Assembly (NCBI GenBank): GCA_031290815.1
Contig: JAISLO010000140.1
Coordinates: forward strand, 1 to 6,825
Direction of reading: 5' to 3'
Source: Synergistaceae bacterium
GTDB taxonomy: Bacteria > Synergistota > Synergistia > Synergistales > Synergistaceae
Length of the DNA stretch: 6,825 nucleotides
Both the position numbers and the translations under genes were made by a program. Every line of letters begins with the position of its first letter. Positions within the stretch are counted from its first letter, which is position 1. Under the pieces are notes generated by a model. The model was given only the letters and a program-made list of their open reading frames with translations. It did no database searches and was not told the DNA's origin. Shown piece by piece: positions 1-5,666 of this stretch.

Positions 1-1191
1 ATCGAGCGGGGCGAGCCGATTCCGTCCGTGACGGCGAAGTGGCTCTCGTTCATCGAGGATATGGAGGAGCGGAGCGAGGATGAGAGGCTCATGTACGTGA
101 GCATGACGAGGGCTCAGGAACGCCTTATATGCTGCGGCACGAAGAAATCCGCCGATTCGGTCCCAAACCCCGAGGACGAGGATTGGATCGACCGCCTCAC
201 CGCGGCTTCAGATGAGAACGGCGCCATGTTCAGGACAATCGTCTTCAGCGATCCCATGACCGTGGGCGCGGATGATGAGAAAAAACATGAAGCACTACCT
301 CGTCCGGCGGAGGAAGGGAACAAGCCGTTCCCCGCCGCCGCTGAGGGGACAAGACCCATCTGCGGGGGCCGAGGACGCGCCGCTGTCCGTCTCGCAAAGT
401 TTTCAGCCTCGGCGTATTCGCTCCTCTCGTGGTGTCCGGTCGCCTACAGGAGACGCTACAGGCAGGGTTGGGGCATGAGGTGGGAGTCTCACGGAAGCGG
501 AGTGTCCGGGGGAGCGGAACTCGGCTCGCTGGCACACTGGATTCTGACAAGGTGGGATTTCGACCGGTCGACGCTGTCGGATCACATTCCGCCGGTCGAC
601 TCGGGCACGACCGACGCGTCGTCCGGCGTCCTGAAGAAAATTCCGGCTTACCTCAGGGATGCGTTTCGCTCACCGGCGGACAGGGCGGCCCTTCGTTCGT
701 GGCTGGAGGCGTTCTCGGCGACCGAAACCTGCGATGAACTCAGGGAATTGAAGTCTGAGGGCGTTTTAAGGCGGGAGATGAATTTTTCCGTGAAACTCGG
801 CGGGACCGATCTGGCTGGCAGCATCGATCTGTACTGGGAGGATGCTGACGGGTGCCATGTGAGGGACTGGAAGATCACGCCGGAGGCGAGCGCTCCGTCG
901 GAGCTCTATGTGGAACAGGTTCGCTTCTATTCCCTGGCGTGTCACATCGCCAGGCCCGGCATGAGGATCGACGCCGGATTGATATACCTGAGGCCGGACG
1001 ACTCCGGGCTCGGCGGCGTCGGCCGCGAACACGCCGCGTTCGAGATTGACGATTGGGCTAAGCTCGCCTATGAGGTGTCCGAATCGTCGCGCATCGCCGT
1101 GACCGGGCCGTTCGAACCAAAAACGGAGCGATGCGGAGTCTGTCCATACTCTTCCTCCTGCCGGAGTTCCCGGATTCCTTCCCGGCAATAG
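1..1191 (+). CDS. UvrD/AddA-type helicase fused to an Fe-S PD-(D/E)XK nuclease (C-terminal part, 5' truncated)
   Basis: The reading frame is open from base 1, so the start lies outside the window; 396 codons are visible. Residue numbers count from the GTG codon at 28. The segment DERLMYVSMTRAQERL (about 18-33) is helicase motif VI of UvrD-superfamily SF1A enzymes. After a variable linker comes a RecB/AddB-like nuclease domain: His170 in LGSLAHWIL, Asp267 in GSIDLYW, Asp280 and Lys282 in RDWKI, and Gln297/Tyr301 in QVRFYSLA, matching the H, D, D-x-K and Q-xxx-Y nuclease motifs. Cys136 (SWCPVAY) before the domain and Cys369, Cys372 and Cys378 after it (C-x2-C-x5-C) match the four-cysteine 4Fe-4S staple known from AddB and related nucleases. 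I infer a DNA end-processing helicase-nuclease for recombinational repair (AddA- or AdnA-like). Motifs I-V are outside the window, so the subfamily is uncertain. It converges on the esterase gene with a 7-bp gap, and I see no hairpin terminator there. Confidence 0.88.
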   Translation: MERGEPIPSVTAKWLSFIEDMEERSEDERLMYVSMTRAQERLICCGTKKSADSVPNPEDEDWIDRLTAASDENGAMFRTIVFSDPMTVGADDEKKHEALPRPAEEGNKPFPAAAEGTRPICGGRGRAAVRLAKFSASAYSLLSWCPVAYRRRYRQGWGMRWESHGSGVSGGAELGSLAHWILTRWDFDRSTLSDHIPPVDSGTTDASSGVLKKIPAYLRDAFRSPADRAALRSWLEAFSATETCDELRELKSEGVLRREMNFSVKLGGTDLAGSIDLYWEDADGCHVRDWKITPEASAPSELYVEQVRFYSLACHIARPGMRIDAGLIYLRPDDSGLGGVGREHAAFEIDDWAKLAYEVSESSRIAVTGPFEPKTERCGVCPYSSSCRSSRIPSRQ

Positions 1192-1198
1192 AGATCCC

Positions 1199-1975
1199 CT
1201 ATGCCATGACAAACGGATATTTCAGCCACTCGACGCACTGCGCGAGCCAGCCGGCGATATGCGGGGCCTGGGGCGCCAAGCCCAGAGCGTGATCTCCGCG
1301 CGGGTAGACGTGGAGTTCGGCCGGGACGCCCTCTTTGTTGAGGGCCTCGAAAAACGAGATCGAATTTCGCACCGGAACCAGGGGATCGGAGGCCGTATGC
1401 CATAGACCCGTCGGCGGCGTGCCGCGCGACTCGTGTTTGTCCGCCGAGAAGAAGTCGGCCGGCAGACCGTCCTTCAGCAGCTTTGCCATGATGCCGCCGT
1501 TGGCGCTGTTGGCGAGATATCCCGGAGCTATCAGCGGATATGAGAGTATCAGAGCGTCCGGTCTGTGAGACGAGTCCTCGCCGGGCACGACTGGAAAGAT
1601 GTCCGCGTTCTTCCAGTGGACGCCAAGACAGGCGGCGATGTGACCGCCCGCGGAAAAACCGCATACGGCGACTCTGTTCTTTGGGAATCCGAACTCGCCG
1701 GAACGCTGGCGCAAGGTCCGCACGGCCCAGGCTAGCTCTTCGACGGGTCTTGCGCCAAGCGGAAGAGGTTCGACGCTGTAGTTCAAGACGAACGCCCTCA
1801 GTCCGAACTTCTGGAATGCGCGAGCCACCTGCATCCCCTCGCGCGCCGCTATTATCTCATATCCCCCTCCCGGGCACACTATCACTCCGGCCGAGTAGTT
1901 TTTTTCATTTCCATCCTCATATCCGAGCCAGGCGCTCCCGCCCGGCTGAACGATAGATTTTGGCATCTTCGACAT
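1199..1975 (-). CDS. alpha/beta-hydrolase esterase (acetylesterase / BD-FAE-like)
   Basis: A complete 258-residue serine hydrolase. The oxyanion-hole segment is CPGGGY (34-39), in the place where many relatives have HGGG. The nucleophile elbow GFSAGG (106-111) gives Ser108 as nucleophile. Asp197 in TASDPLVPV and His229 in RGDHALG complete a Ser-Asp-His triad in the usual order and spacing. Length and motifs fit the small acetylesterase/acetyl-xylan esterase group (Aes/COG0657-like, BD-FAE). Such enzymes remove acetyl or other short acyl groups from sugars or small esters; the real substrate cannot be read from the sequence. There is no signal peptide or membrane segment, so it should be cytoplasmic. 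The ATG at 1975 is preceded by a good Shine-Dalgarno at 1983-1989 with 7-nt spacing; a second ATG three codons in lacks one. It is transcribed alone, downstream of the terminator of the exported-protein gene, and has its own promoter region with several dyads. Confidence 0.88.
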   Translation of the reverse strand: MSKMPKSIVQPGGSAWLGYEDGNEKNYSAGVIVCPGGGYEIIAAREGMQVARAFQKFGLRAFVLNYSVEPLPLGARPVEELAWAVRTLRQRSGEFGFPKNRVAVCGFSAGGHIAACLGVHWKNADIFPVVPGEDSSHRPDALILSYPLIAPGYLANSANGGIMAKLLKDGLPADFFSADKHESRGTPPTGLWHTASDPLVPVRNSISFFEALNKEGVPAELHVYPRGDHALGLAPQAPHIAGWLAQCVEWLKYPFVMA

Positions 1976-1982
1976 TTAAAAA

Positions 1983-1989
1983 TCCCTCC
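1983..1989 (-). promoter_or_regulatory. Shine-Dalgarno site of the esterase gene
   Basis: The minus strand reads GGAGGGA, seven bases before the ATG at 1975. This fixes that ATG as the start over the in-frame ATG three codons later. Confidence 0.75.
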
Positions 1990-2002
1990 GCGGCGAAAAA
2001 AT

Positions 2003-2017
2003 TAGGATTATGTCCTA
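2003..2017. promoter_or_regulatory. inverted repeat near the predicted esterase transcription start
   Basis: TAGGA-5 nt-TCCTA, a perfect 5-bp dyad centred at 2010. If the extended -10 at 2020-2028 is correct, transcription starts at about 2012, so this dyad overlaps the start site. That is a typical place for a repressor operator. The arms are short, so chance is possible. Confidence 0.3.
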
Positions 2018-2019
2018 TG

Positions 2020-2028
2020 ATTTTAGCA
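2020..2028 (-). promoter_or_regulatory. extended -10 promoter element of the esterase gene
   Basis: The minus strand reads TGCTAAAAT, an extended -10 (TGn plus TAAAAT, five of six bases of TATAAT). It lies about 45-53 bp upstream of the ATG in an AT-rich stretch. The hexamer 17 bp further upstream (AAAATA) is a poor -35, which suggests reliance on the extended -10 or on an activator. Confidence 0.45.
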
Positions 2029-2045
2029 TATACCTGAGGGTATAT
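2028..2045. promoter_or_regulatory. 7-bp inverted repeat inside the esterase promoter spacer
   Basis: ATATACC-TGAG-GGTATAT, perfect 7-bp arms with a 4-nt centre. It sits directly upstream of, and touching, the extended -10, in the -10/-35 spacer region. The position suits a transcription factor that acts on RNA polymerase binding. No regulator is encoded nearby, so the binding protein is unknown. Confidence 0.4.
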
Positions 2046-2064
2046 TTTTGCTGCTGTTTTCTTA

Positions 2065-2077
2065 ATTTGAATCAAAT
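2065..2077. promoter_or_regulatory. 13-bp dyad upstream of the esterase promoter
   Basis: ATTTGA-A-TCAAAT, a perfect 6-bp dyad around one central base. Relative to a start at about 2012 it lies near -53 to -65, a common activator position. It faintly recalls Crp/Fnr half-sites, but its 1-nt centre is too tight for the usual TTGAT-N4-ATCAA, so the regulator family is not assigned. Confidence 0.35.
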
Positions 2078-2114
2078 GGAAATATGAGACGAAACTTGTC
2101 ACTGCCAGGCGAGC

Positions 2115-2157
2115 AAAGATAAACCCCGCGCCCCCTGTTGCCGATAGAGGGCGCGGG
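2115..2157 (-). terminator. intrinsic terminator of the exported-protein gene
   Basis: A perfect 9-bp GC stem, CCCGCGCCC at 2125-2133 pairing with GGGCGCGGG at 2149-2157, with a 15-nt loop. On the minus-strand transcript it is followed by a broken U tract (TTTATCTTT, 2115-2123). It begins about 50 bp after the TAG of the 783-residue protein gene and separates that gene from the esterase. Confidence 0.75.
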
Positions 2158-2207
2158 CGATTGTTGATTATGGAACTGCCGGCTGGATTTATCCGGCGTT
2201 TGTCCGG

Positions 2208-4559
2208 CTAGCCCCTCTTACGGAGGACCGCTGCGGCGGCCGCAGCCAGCGCGAACACTCCTAAGCCGGCGTCACATCCGCCGCCGGAGCGGCGGTTATT
2301 TTTTGCCGAAGCATCGCCTGAGACATCCCAATCATCGTTGGGGAGCACCCAGGCGCCGTCCGGGAGATTCCAGACACCGTCAGTGCTGGTCCTGACCGGT
2401 ACTGTCACAAGACGCTTGGAGCCGTCCGAAAGCGTGGCCGTAACGGGGATGTTGTACGTCTTGTTTACATTGGGCATGGGGTTTCCGGTGATGACGATAT
2501 GGGAACCTTCGGCCTTCACCGTCACTTTCTGCGCCGCCAGATCTTTGATTACGGCATTGTTCGCGTCCACCGCGACTGACACGACATTTTTGCCAGGGAC
2601 AGTTATCGCGAAGCCCAAGGTGACCTTTTTGCCGGCCGGTACTGTGGCTGCAGGCAGAGTCGGGCCCTCGGTGATCTCTTCATGGCCTCCGCCCGAACCG
2701 ATCTCGGCAACCTTAGCCTCGAACGGTATGTTGATCGAAAGGAGGGACGGACCCCAGTAGGCGTACCCAGATGCGTCCGACTCGGGGCCGTCGCTCAGAA
2801 TCGCGATCGGGCTGCCCACGGACCGCGTCAGGTATACCTTGAAAGTGTTTGCGTTCGGGCCCGTCGAGTCATTCGTCTTTATCGAGATGCCAGTAACCTC
2901 GCTGCCAGGGGTGTTATCGACGTCGCGCGTTATCCTGGCGGCTTTCGCGCCGCCCCAGAAGGAGTGCGCTTCGGCAGCGTAGTCGACTCCGCTCGAGTCA
3001 CCGTCGATGTAGAGCGCACTCACGCCAGTTGCCGCAACATACTTTTTGCCCCACTTGCCGGCGTCGGCCGTGAAGTACGACGACTTTGCCGCCGCCGTTC
3101 CCCTGTCGAACGATACTGGCTCTCCATTGATGTCGAGGGCGGCGAGATCGAGGCTGATCACGTATGTGTCGTTGAGGAACCCGCCGTCACCAGCGCTGTC
3201 AAGATTTATCGACACCGCTTCGGGCAGATCACCTGTCGCGGTCTTGGTCAGGACTATCGTGTCCTCGTAGTTGAACGTGCTCTTATCTGGGTCGATCGTG
3301 GCGGAAGCACCGTCCATGGTCGTTATGTCCCATCCCGACTTCGGGCGGACTGACGGCGTGATCGCGCTGGCATTGTGCGACTTTCCGCTCACCTTGAACG
3401 CTATTTTTGTGCCGCTGCCCGGTTTCGCCCCGCCAGCCATGTAATACACGGGCGTCTCGATCGCATAGTCGCGTCTCGTGATGACTTCGCCGTTGTGATA
3501 TTCGCCAAGGCCTGCCGTGCCGGGAACGGCTTCCGAAAATTTCGCAACGCTCGTGTCATCCGTTATTACGACCTTCGCCGAGGCGAAGGTATAACCCTCC
3601 GCCTGGACGTATCCCACCGGCCTTGCGCCGTCGTATTTATACTCGTCGTTTGACTTTACCCCGAGCCAGTATTCGTACTCCCCCTTGGGACCTTTGCCCG
3701 CGGGGCTGAAGATCAATTTGGGATCGGTAAGAATATCCGAGCCGTAGGACAAACCGGTGTCGCCTGGTGATGTCGAGCTGACGGACACGGCGGCCAGCCT
3801 CGTCACAGCGTTGTTCTTGTCCTTATCGAGCGCTACCGCGCTGCTGCTAGCGCCCTTATACCAGCCAAAGCCCTTGGAGGCCGCGAACAGCGTTTTTGAA
3901 TCGGCGTTGATTCCGCCGATCGTCAGGGACACTGGCGTACCATTGGTCTCCGATCTGTCGGCTTTGTAAACGGCCGGATCGATGCTCAGAGCCGGAATGG
4001 GCTTGACGTCCAGCGTCAGCCGCACCAGGCTGTCTACGTCCGCAGATGCCGTGTTGTAATACTGAAACGCGAGAACAGCCTTATTGGAGCTGTCGGCGAG
4101 ATTGTTGTTCTCAACCTTGAAGGTCACTTTCACCTCGTCGGCACCCTTATCCAGACTTTTCAGTTTCAAGATCTCTCCTGTGGAGTCGATCTCTGGATCG
4201 CCGCCGCTTCCCACATTCTTCCCCGGGGCGGAGAATTTCAGATCAGTGACGTTCTTCAGCTCTCCTTTGACGATCCGGATGCTGTCGTCGTCGCTGATCG
4301 CTTTGCTGAACTCAAATTTCAAGCCCACCGTAACTGTGGCGTCCTTTGCCGCGTTGGGCATGAAATATATGCTGGATGTGTAATCTTTGCCCGATCCGGA
4401 AATGGCCTTCGCGTTTTCTCCGGAAGAGGTTCCTATTTTGAGGCTGGTTATCTTATTGGCCGCAGACGCCGGTACATCGCCGGCTCCAAATATCAACATC
4501 ACTGCCAGCAGAGCCAGCAGGCGTACACAGATCTTTTCTCTCATTTTAATCATTCGCAT
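2208..4559 (-). CDS. exported Synergist-CTERM sorting-domain protein, function unknown
   Basis: A complete 783-residue protein with signals at both ends. The N terminus is a Sec signal peptide: basic n-region, hydrophobic core LLALLAVMLIF (14-24), probable cleavage at PASA-A near residue 33. The C terminus has SGGGCDAGLG (758-767), a helix rich in Ala, Val and Leu (about 766-779) and the tail RKRG, the Synergist-CTERM layout. Such tails are thought to be cut by a dedicated intramembrane protease that leaves the protein on the cell surface; that enzyme is not in this window. The middle (35-725) is rich in Gly, Ser, Asp and Thr, has alternating beta-strand-like segments and no cysteine or catalytic motif that I recognise. 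It may be built of Ig-like beta domains; surface or adhesive function is only a guess. The ATG at 4559 has AAGGAG 11 nt upstream; in-frame ATGs at codons 3 and 6 lie farther from it. It has its own promoter, long leader and terminator. Confidence 0.9.
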   Translation of the reverse strand: MRMIKMREKICVRLLALLAVMLIFGAGDVPASAANKITSLKIGTSSGENAKAISGSGKDYTSSIYFMPNAAKDATVTVGLKFEFSKAISDDDSIRIVKGELKNVTDLKFSAPGKNVGSGGDPEIDSTGEILKLKSLDKGADEVKVTFKVENNNLADSSNKAVLAFQYYNTASADVDSLVRLTLDVKPIPALSIDPAVYKADRSETNGTPVSLTIGGINADSKTLFAASKGFGWYKGASSSAVALDKDKNNAVTRLAAVSVSSTSPGDTGLSYGSDILTDPKLIFSPAGKGPKGEYEYWLGVKSNDEYKYDGARPVGYVQAEGYTFASAKVVITDDTSVAKFSEAVPGTAGLGEYHNGEVITRRDYAIETPVYYMAGGAKPGSGTKIAFKVSGKSHNASAITPSVRPKSGWDITTMDGASATIDPDKSTFNYEDTIVLTKTATGDLPEAVSINLDSAGDGGFLNDTYVISLDLAALDINGEPVSFDRGTAAAKSSYFTADAGKWGKKYVAATGVSALYIDGDSSGVDYAAEAHSFWGGAKAARITRDVDNTPGSEVTGISIKTNDSTGPNANTFKVYLTRSVGSPIAILSDGPESDASGYAYWGPSLLSINIPFEAKVAEIGSGGGHEEITEGPTLPAATVPAGKKVTLGFAITVPGKNVVSVAVDANNAVIKDLAAQKVTVKAEGSHIVITGNPMPNVNKTYNIPVTATLSDGSKRLVTVPVRTSTDGVWNLPDGAWVLPNDDWDVSGDASAKNNRRSGGGCDAGLGVFALAAAAAAVLRKRG
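2322..2372 (-). repeat. short tandem WxLPxxx peptide repeat before the sorting signal
   Basis: Residues 730-746 of the exported protein read WNLPDGA, WVLPNDD, WDV: a 7-residue period with Trp at positions 730, 737 and 744. It lies between the last beta-rich segment and the CTERM signal and so forms part of the stalk next to the membrane. Confidence 0.55.
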
Positions 4560-4820
4560 CGCTCGCTTTTCTCCTTACTTGTACGTTAAATAACCTGTCT
4601 GAACATCGGCCGCCGAGTGTTTTTCCTCCGAGGATCCCCCCTTTCTCGCAATTTGCGCCCACAGCCGAAGACTCTGCGCTGCAGGGACAAAGCCCATCCA
4701 TAGGCCTGTGTGAGAGGTCGTCAATACCGCCTGTCTCGTTTCTGTCAATGGAAAAATTGAGAAAGGTTAACGCCCATACTCCACCGGAGTCAGGTTCGCT
4801 CCCCAAGGCATCCATCGCCG
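4560..4820 (-). other. about 260-nt mRNA leader of the exported-protein gene
   Basis: This is the predicted 5' untranslated region between the promoter at 4827-4854 and the ATG at 4559. It holds several local dyads: ACTCC-ACC-GGAGT (4778-4790), CGCAA-T-TTGCG (4647-4657) and TCCTC-C-GAGGA (4624-4634). I compared it from memory with the TPP, SAM, cobalamin, FMN, glycine, lysine and cyclic-di-GMP riboswitch cores and found no convincing match. A frame is open through most of the leader but lacks a Shine-Dalgarno and coding character. The length depends on the promoter call; a later start cannot be excluded. Confidence 0.45.
4571..4576 (-). promoter_or_regulatory. Shine-Dalgarno site of the exported-protein gene
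   Basis: The minus strand reads AAGGAG, 11 nt before the ATG at 4559. The spacing is long but is shorter than for the in-frame ATGs at codons 3 and 6, which supports the most upstream start. Confidence 0.6.
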
Positions 4821-4826
4821 CGATGT

Positions 4827-4854
4827 TATATAGCAAAAGTCCAGTGTGTGTCAA
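4827..4854 (-). promoter_or_regulatory. near-consensus sigma-70-type promoter of the exported-protein gene
   Basis: The minus strand has a perfect -35 TTGACA (4849-4854), a 16-bp spacer and -10 TATATA (4827-4832) preceded by TGC, which makes an extended -10. Transcription should start near 4820. It is the best promoter in the window and predicts strong expression of the exported protein. Confidence 0.7.
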
Positions 4855-5036
4855 TCCTCAGGCCGCTGTCACACGGGTTCGGACATGCCTTGAAGATCAT
4901 GCAGGGGAGTTCAAATTTATAAAAACAACCTCATCCAGATGTCCCGGAATACCGTTTCGCGCTCTCCCTTCGGAAGTTTGGCTCGGTGGTGATATCACTC
5001 GTCCACTCGCCCGACCCTCCCTACAAAAATGAATCA
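4855..5036. other. intergenic spacer between divergent promoters
   Basis: I find no gene, tRNA or known RNA motif in this stretch. The only structure seen is a perfect 10-bp palindrome GTGATATCAC at 4989-4998, about 40 bp upstream of the hpf -35, and a 9-bp dyad CTTC-G-GAAG just before it. Both are short and may be chance. Confidence 0.4.
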
Positions 5037-5065
5037 TTGCGGACTGATAATTGTGATGATAAAAT
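5037..5065 (+). promoter_or_regulatory. predicted promoter of hpf and the coupled helicase gene
   Basis: TTGCGG (5037-5042), a 17-bp spacer and TAAAAT (5060-5065) preceded by TGA, an extended -10 of the same TGnTAAAAT form as the esterase promoter. Transcription would start near 5072, leaving a leader of about 44 nt before the hpf ATG. Confidence 0.55.
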
Positions 5066-5102
5066 CTAAATATGAAACTTGAGCGCCGGAGAACAAAAAA
5101 CT

Positions 5103-5108
5103 AGGAGG
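5103..5108 (+). promoter_or_regulatory. Shine-Dalgarno site that sets the hpf start
   Basis: AGGAGG lies 7 nt before the ATG at 5116 but only 1 nt before the in-frame GTG at 5110. The ATG is therefore the real start. Confidence 0.85.
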
Positions 5109-5115
5109 GGTGGCC

Positions 5116-5664
5116 ATGGATATCCGCTTCGTCACTCGTAACGCGGAAACTTCGGACGCAATAAAGGATCTCATGGAGAAGAAGCTCGTCAAGATAGAGA
5201 AATTCTTCGACAAGATCTCGGACGTGCAGGTCGTGCTGGATTACAAGAGGGGCATGAACATCGTTGAGATCACAGCCAACGCAAACGGCCTTGTGATGAG
5301 GGGAGAGGATCACTCGCCGGATATGCGCAAGGCGTTCGACAAGGCGTTGAAGAACATAGAGCGCCAGGTCAAGCGCCACAAGGACTATCTGAAGGATCGC
5401 ACGCACATAAAGACCCCGGACATTTCGTTCGACCTCCCAGCCGACATCTTCGGCGACAATCGGGACGAGGACGACGTGAGCTCGAAGGAGATAGTCAAGC
5501 GCAAGAGATTTCCGGTGACCGTGATGCTCCCAGCCGAGGCGACGCGTCAAATGGATCTGCTCGGACACAGCTTCTTCGTCTTCCGCAACGGCGAAAGCGG
5601 TGAATTCAACGTCGTTTACAGGCGAAACGACGGCGGCTACGGGCTTCTGGAGCCTCAGGAGTGA
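5116..5664 (+). CDS. hpf: long-form ribosome hibernation promoting factor (HPF/RaiA family)
   Basis: A complete 182-residue protein of the usual length for long HPF. The N-terminal S30AE/HPF domain (about 1-97) starts MDIRFVTRNAETSDAIKDLM and carries the family's basic helix ending in ERQVKRHKDYL (82-92). An acidic linker (about 98-124) leads to the C-terminal dimerisation domain (about 127-180), which has KRKRFPVTVMLPAEA, then MDLLGHSFFVFRN, then VVYRRNDGGYGLLEP, the typical signature. In other bacteria the N domain binds the 30S decoding region and the C domain pairs two 30S subunits to form inactive 100S ribosomes in stationary phase or stress; the same role is expected here, in the cytoplasm. 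The ATG at 5116 is chosen because of its Shine-Dalgarno. It is the first gene of a probable two-gene unit with the UvrD-like helicase, which begins two bases after its stop. Confidence 0.96.
   Translation: MDIRFVTRNAETSDAIKDLMEKKLVKIEKFFDKISDVQVVLDYKRGMNIVEITANANGLVMRGEDHSPDMRKAFDKALKNIERQVKRHKDYLKDRTHIKTPDISFDLPADIFGDNRDEDDVSSKEIVKRKRFPVTVMLPAEATRQMDLLGHSFFVFRNGESGEFNVVYRRNDGGYGLLEPQE
5657..5661 (+). promoter_or_regulatory. Shine-Dalgarno site of the helicase gene, inside the end of hpf
   Basis: AGGAG overlaps the last hpf codons and lies 5 nt before the GTG at 5667. The in-frame GTG at 5661, which overlaps the hpf stop, and the ATG at 5679 have no comparable site. The layout suggests translational coupling with hpf. 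Confidence 0.65.
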
Positions 5665-5666
5665 GC

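Noticed and set aside
561..600. A 9-bp direct repeat CCGGTCGAC (564-572 and 592-600) and a CGACCGGTCG palindrome.
   Set aside because: They fall inside the coding sequence of the helicase-nuclease in a GC-rich context and are probably chance.
1068..1664. A 198-codon minus-strand frame over the esterase and the end of the helicase-nuclease gene.
   Set aside because: It is Arg-rich, overlaps two genes with intact catalytic motifs, and shows no domain of its own.
1917..2102. A 61-codon minus-strand frame running into the esterase start.
   Set aside because: It overlaps the promoter, dyads and Shine-Dalgarno of the esterase in another frame and has no good ribosome binding site.
2682..3353. A 223-codon open frame on the plus strand opposite the exported-protein gene.
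   Set aside because: It lies fully antisense to a clear gene with signal peptide and sorting signal, is rich in Arg/Val as GC-rich shadow frames are, and has no recognisable motif.
4710..4760. Extra promoter-like TTGACA and TTGACG hexamers on the minus strand inside the leader.
   Set aside because: The matching -10 hexamers (TATTGA, TATGGA) are poor compared with the promoter at 4827-4854; they remain only weak alternatives.
4765..4815. Resemblance of the minus-strand stretch GAACCTGACTCCGG to the 3' part of a TPP riboswitch.
   Set aside because: The obligatory CTGAGA element and the pairing partners are missing, and the stretch starts almost at the predicted transcript start, leaving no room for the rest of the aptamer.
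4868..4925. T-arm-like strings GGTTCG and GAGTTCAAAT suggesting a tRNA.
   Set aside because: No acceptor, D or anticodon stems can be placed around them.
5101..5568. A 155-codon minus-strand frame opposite hpf.
   Set aside because: It is the shadow of a highly conserved gene on the other strand and has no family signature.
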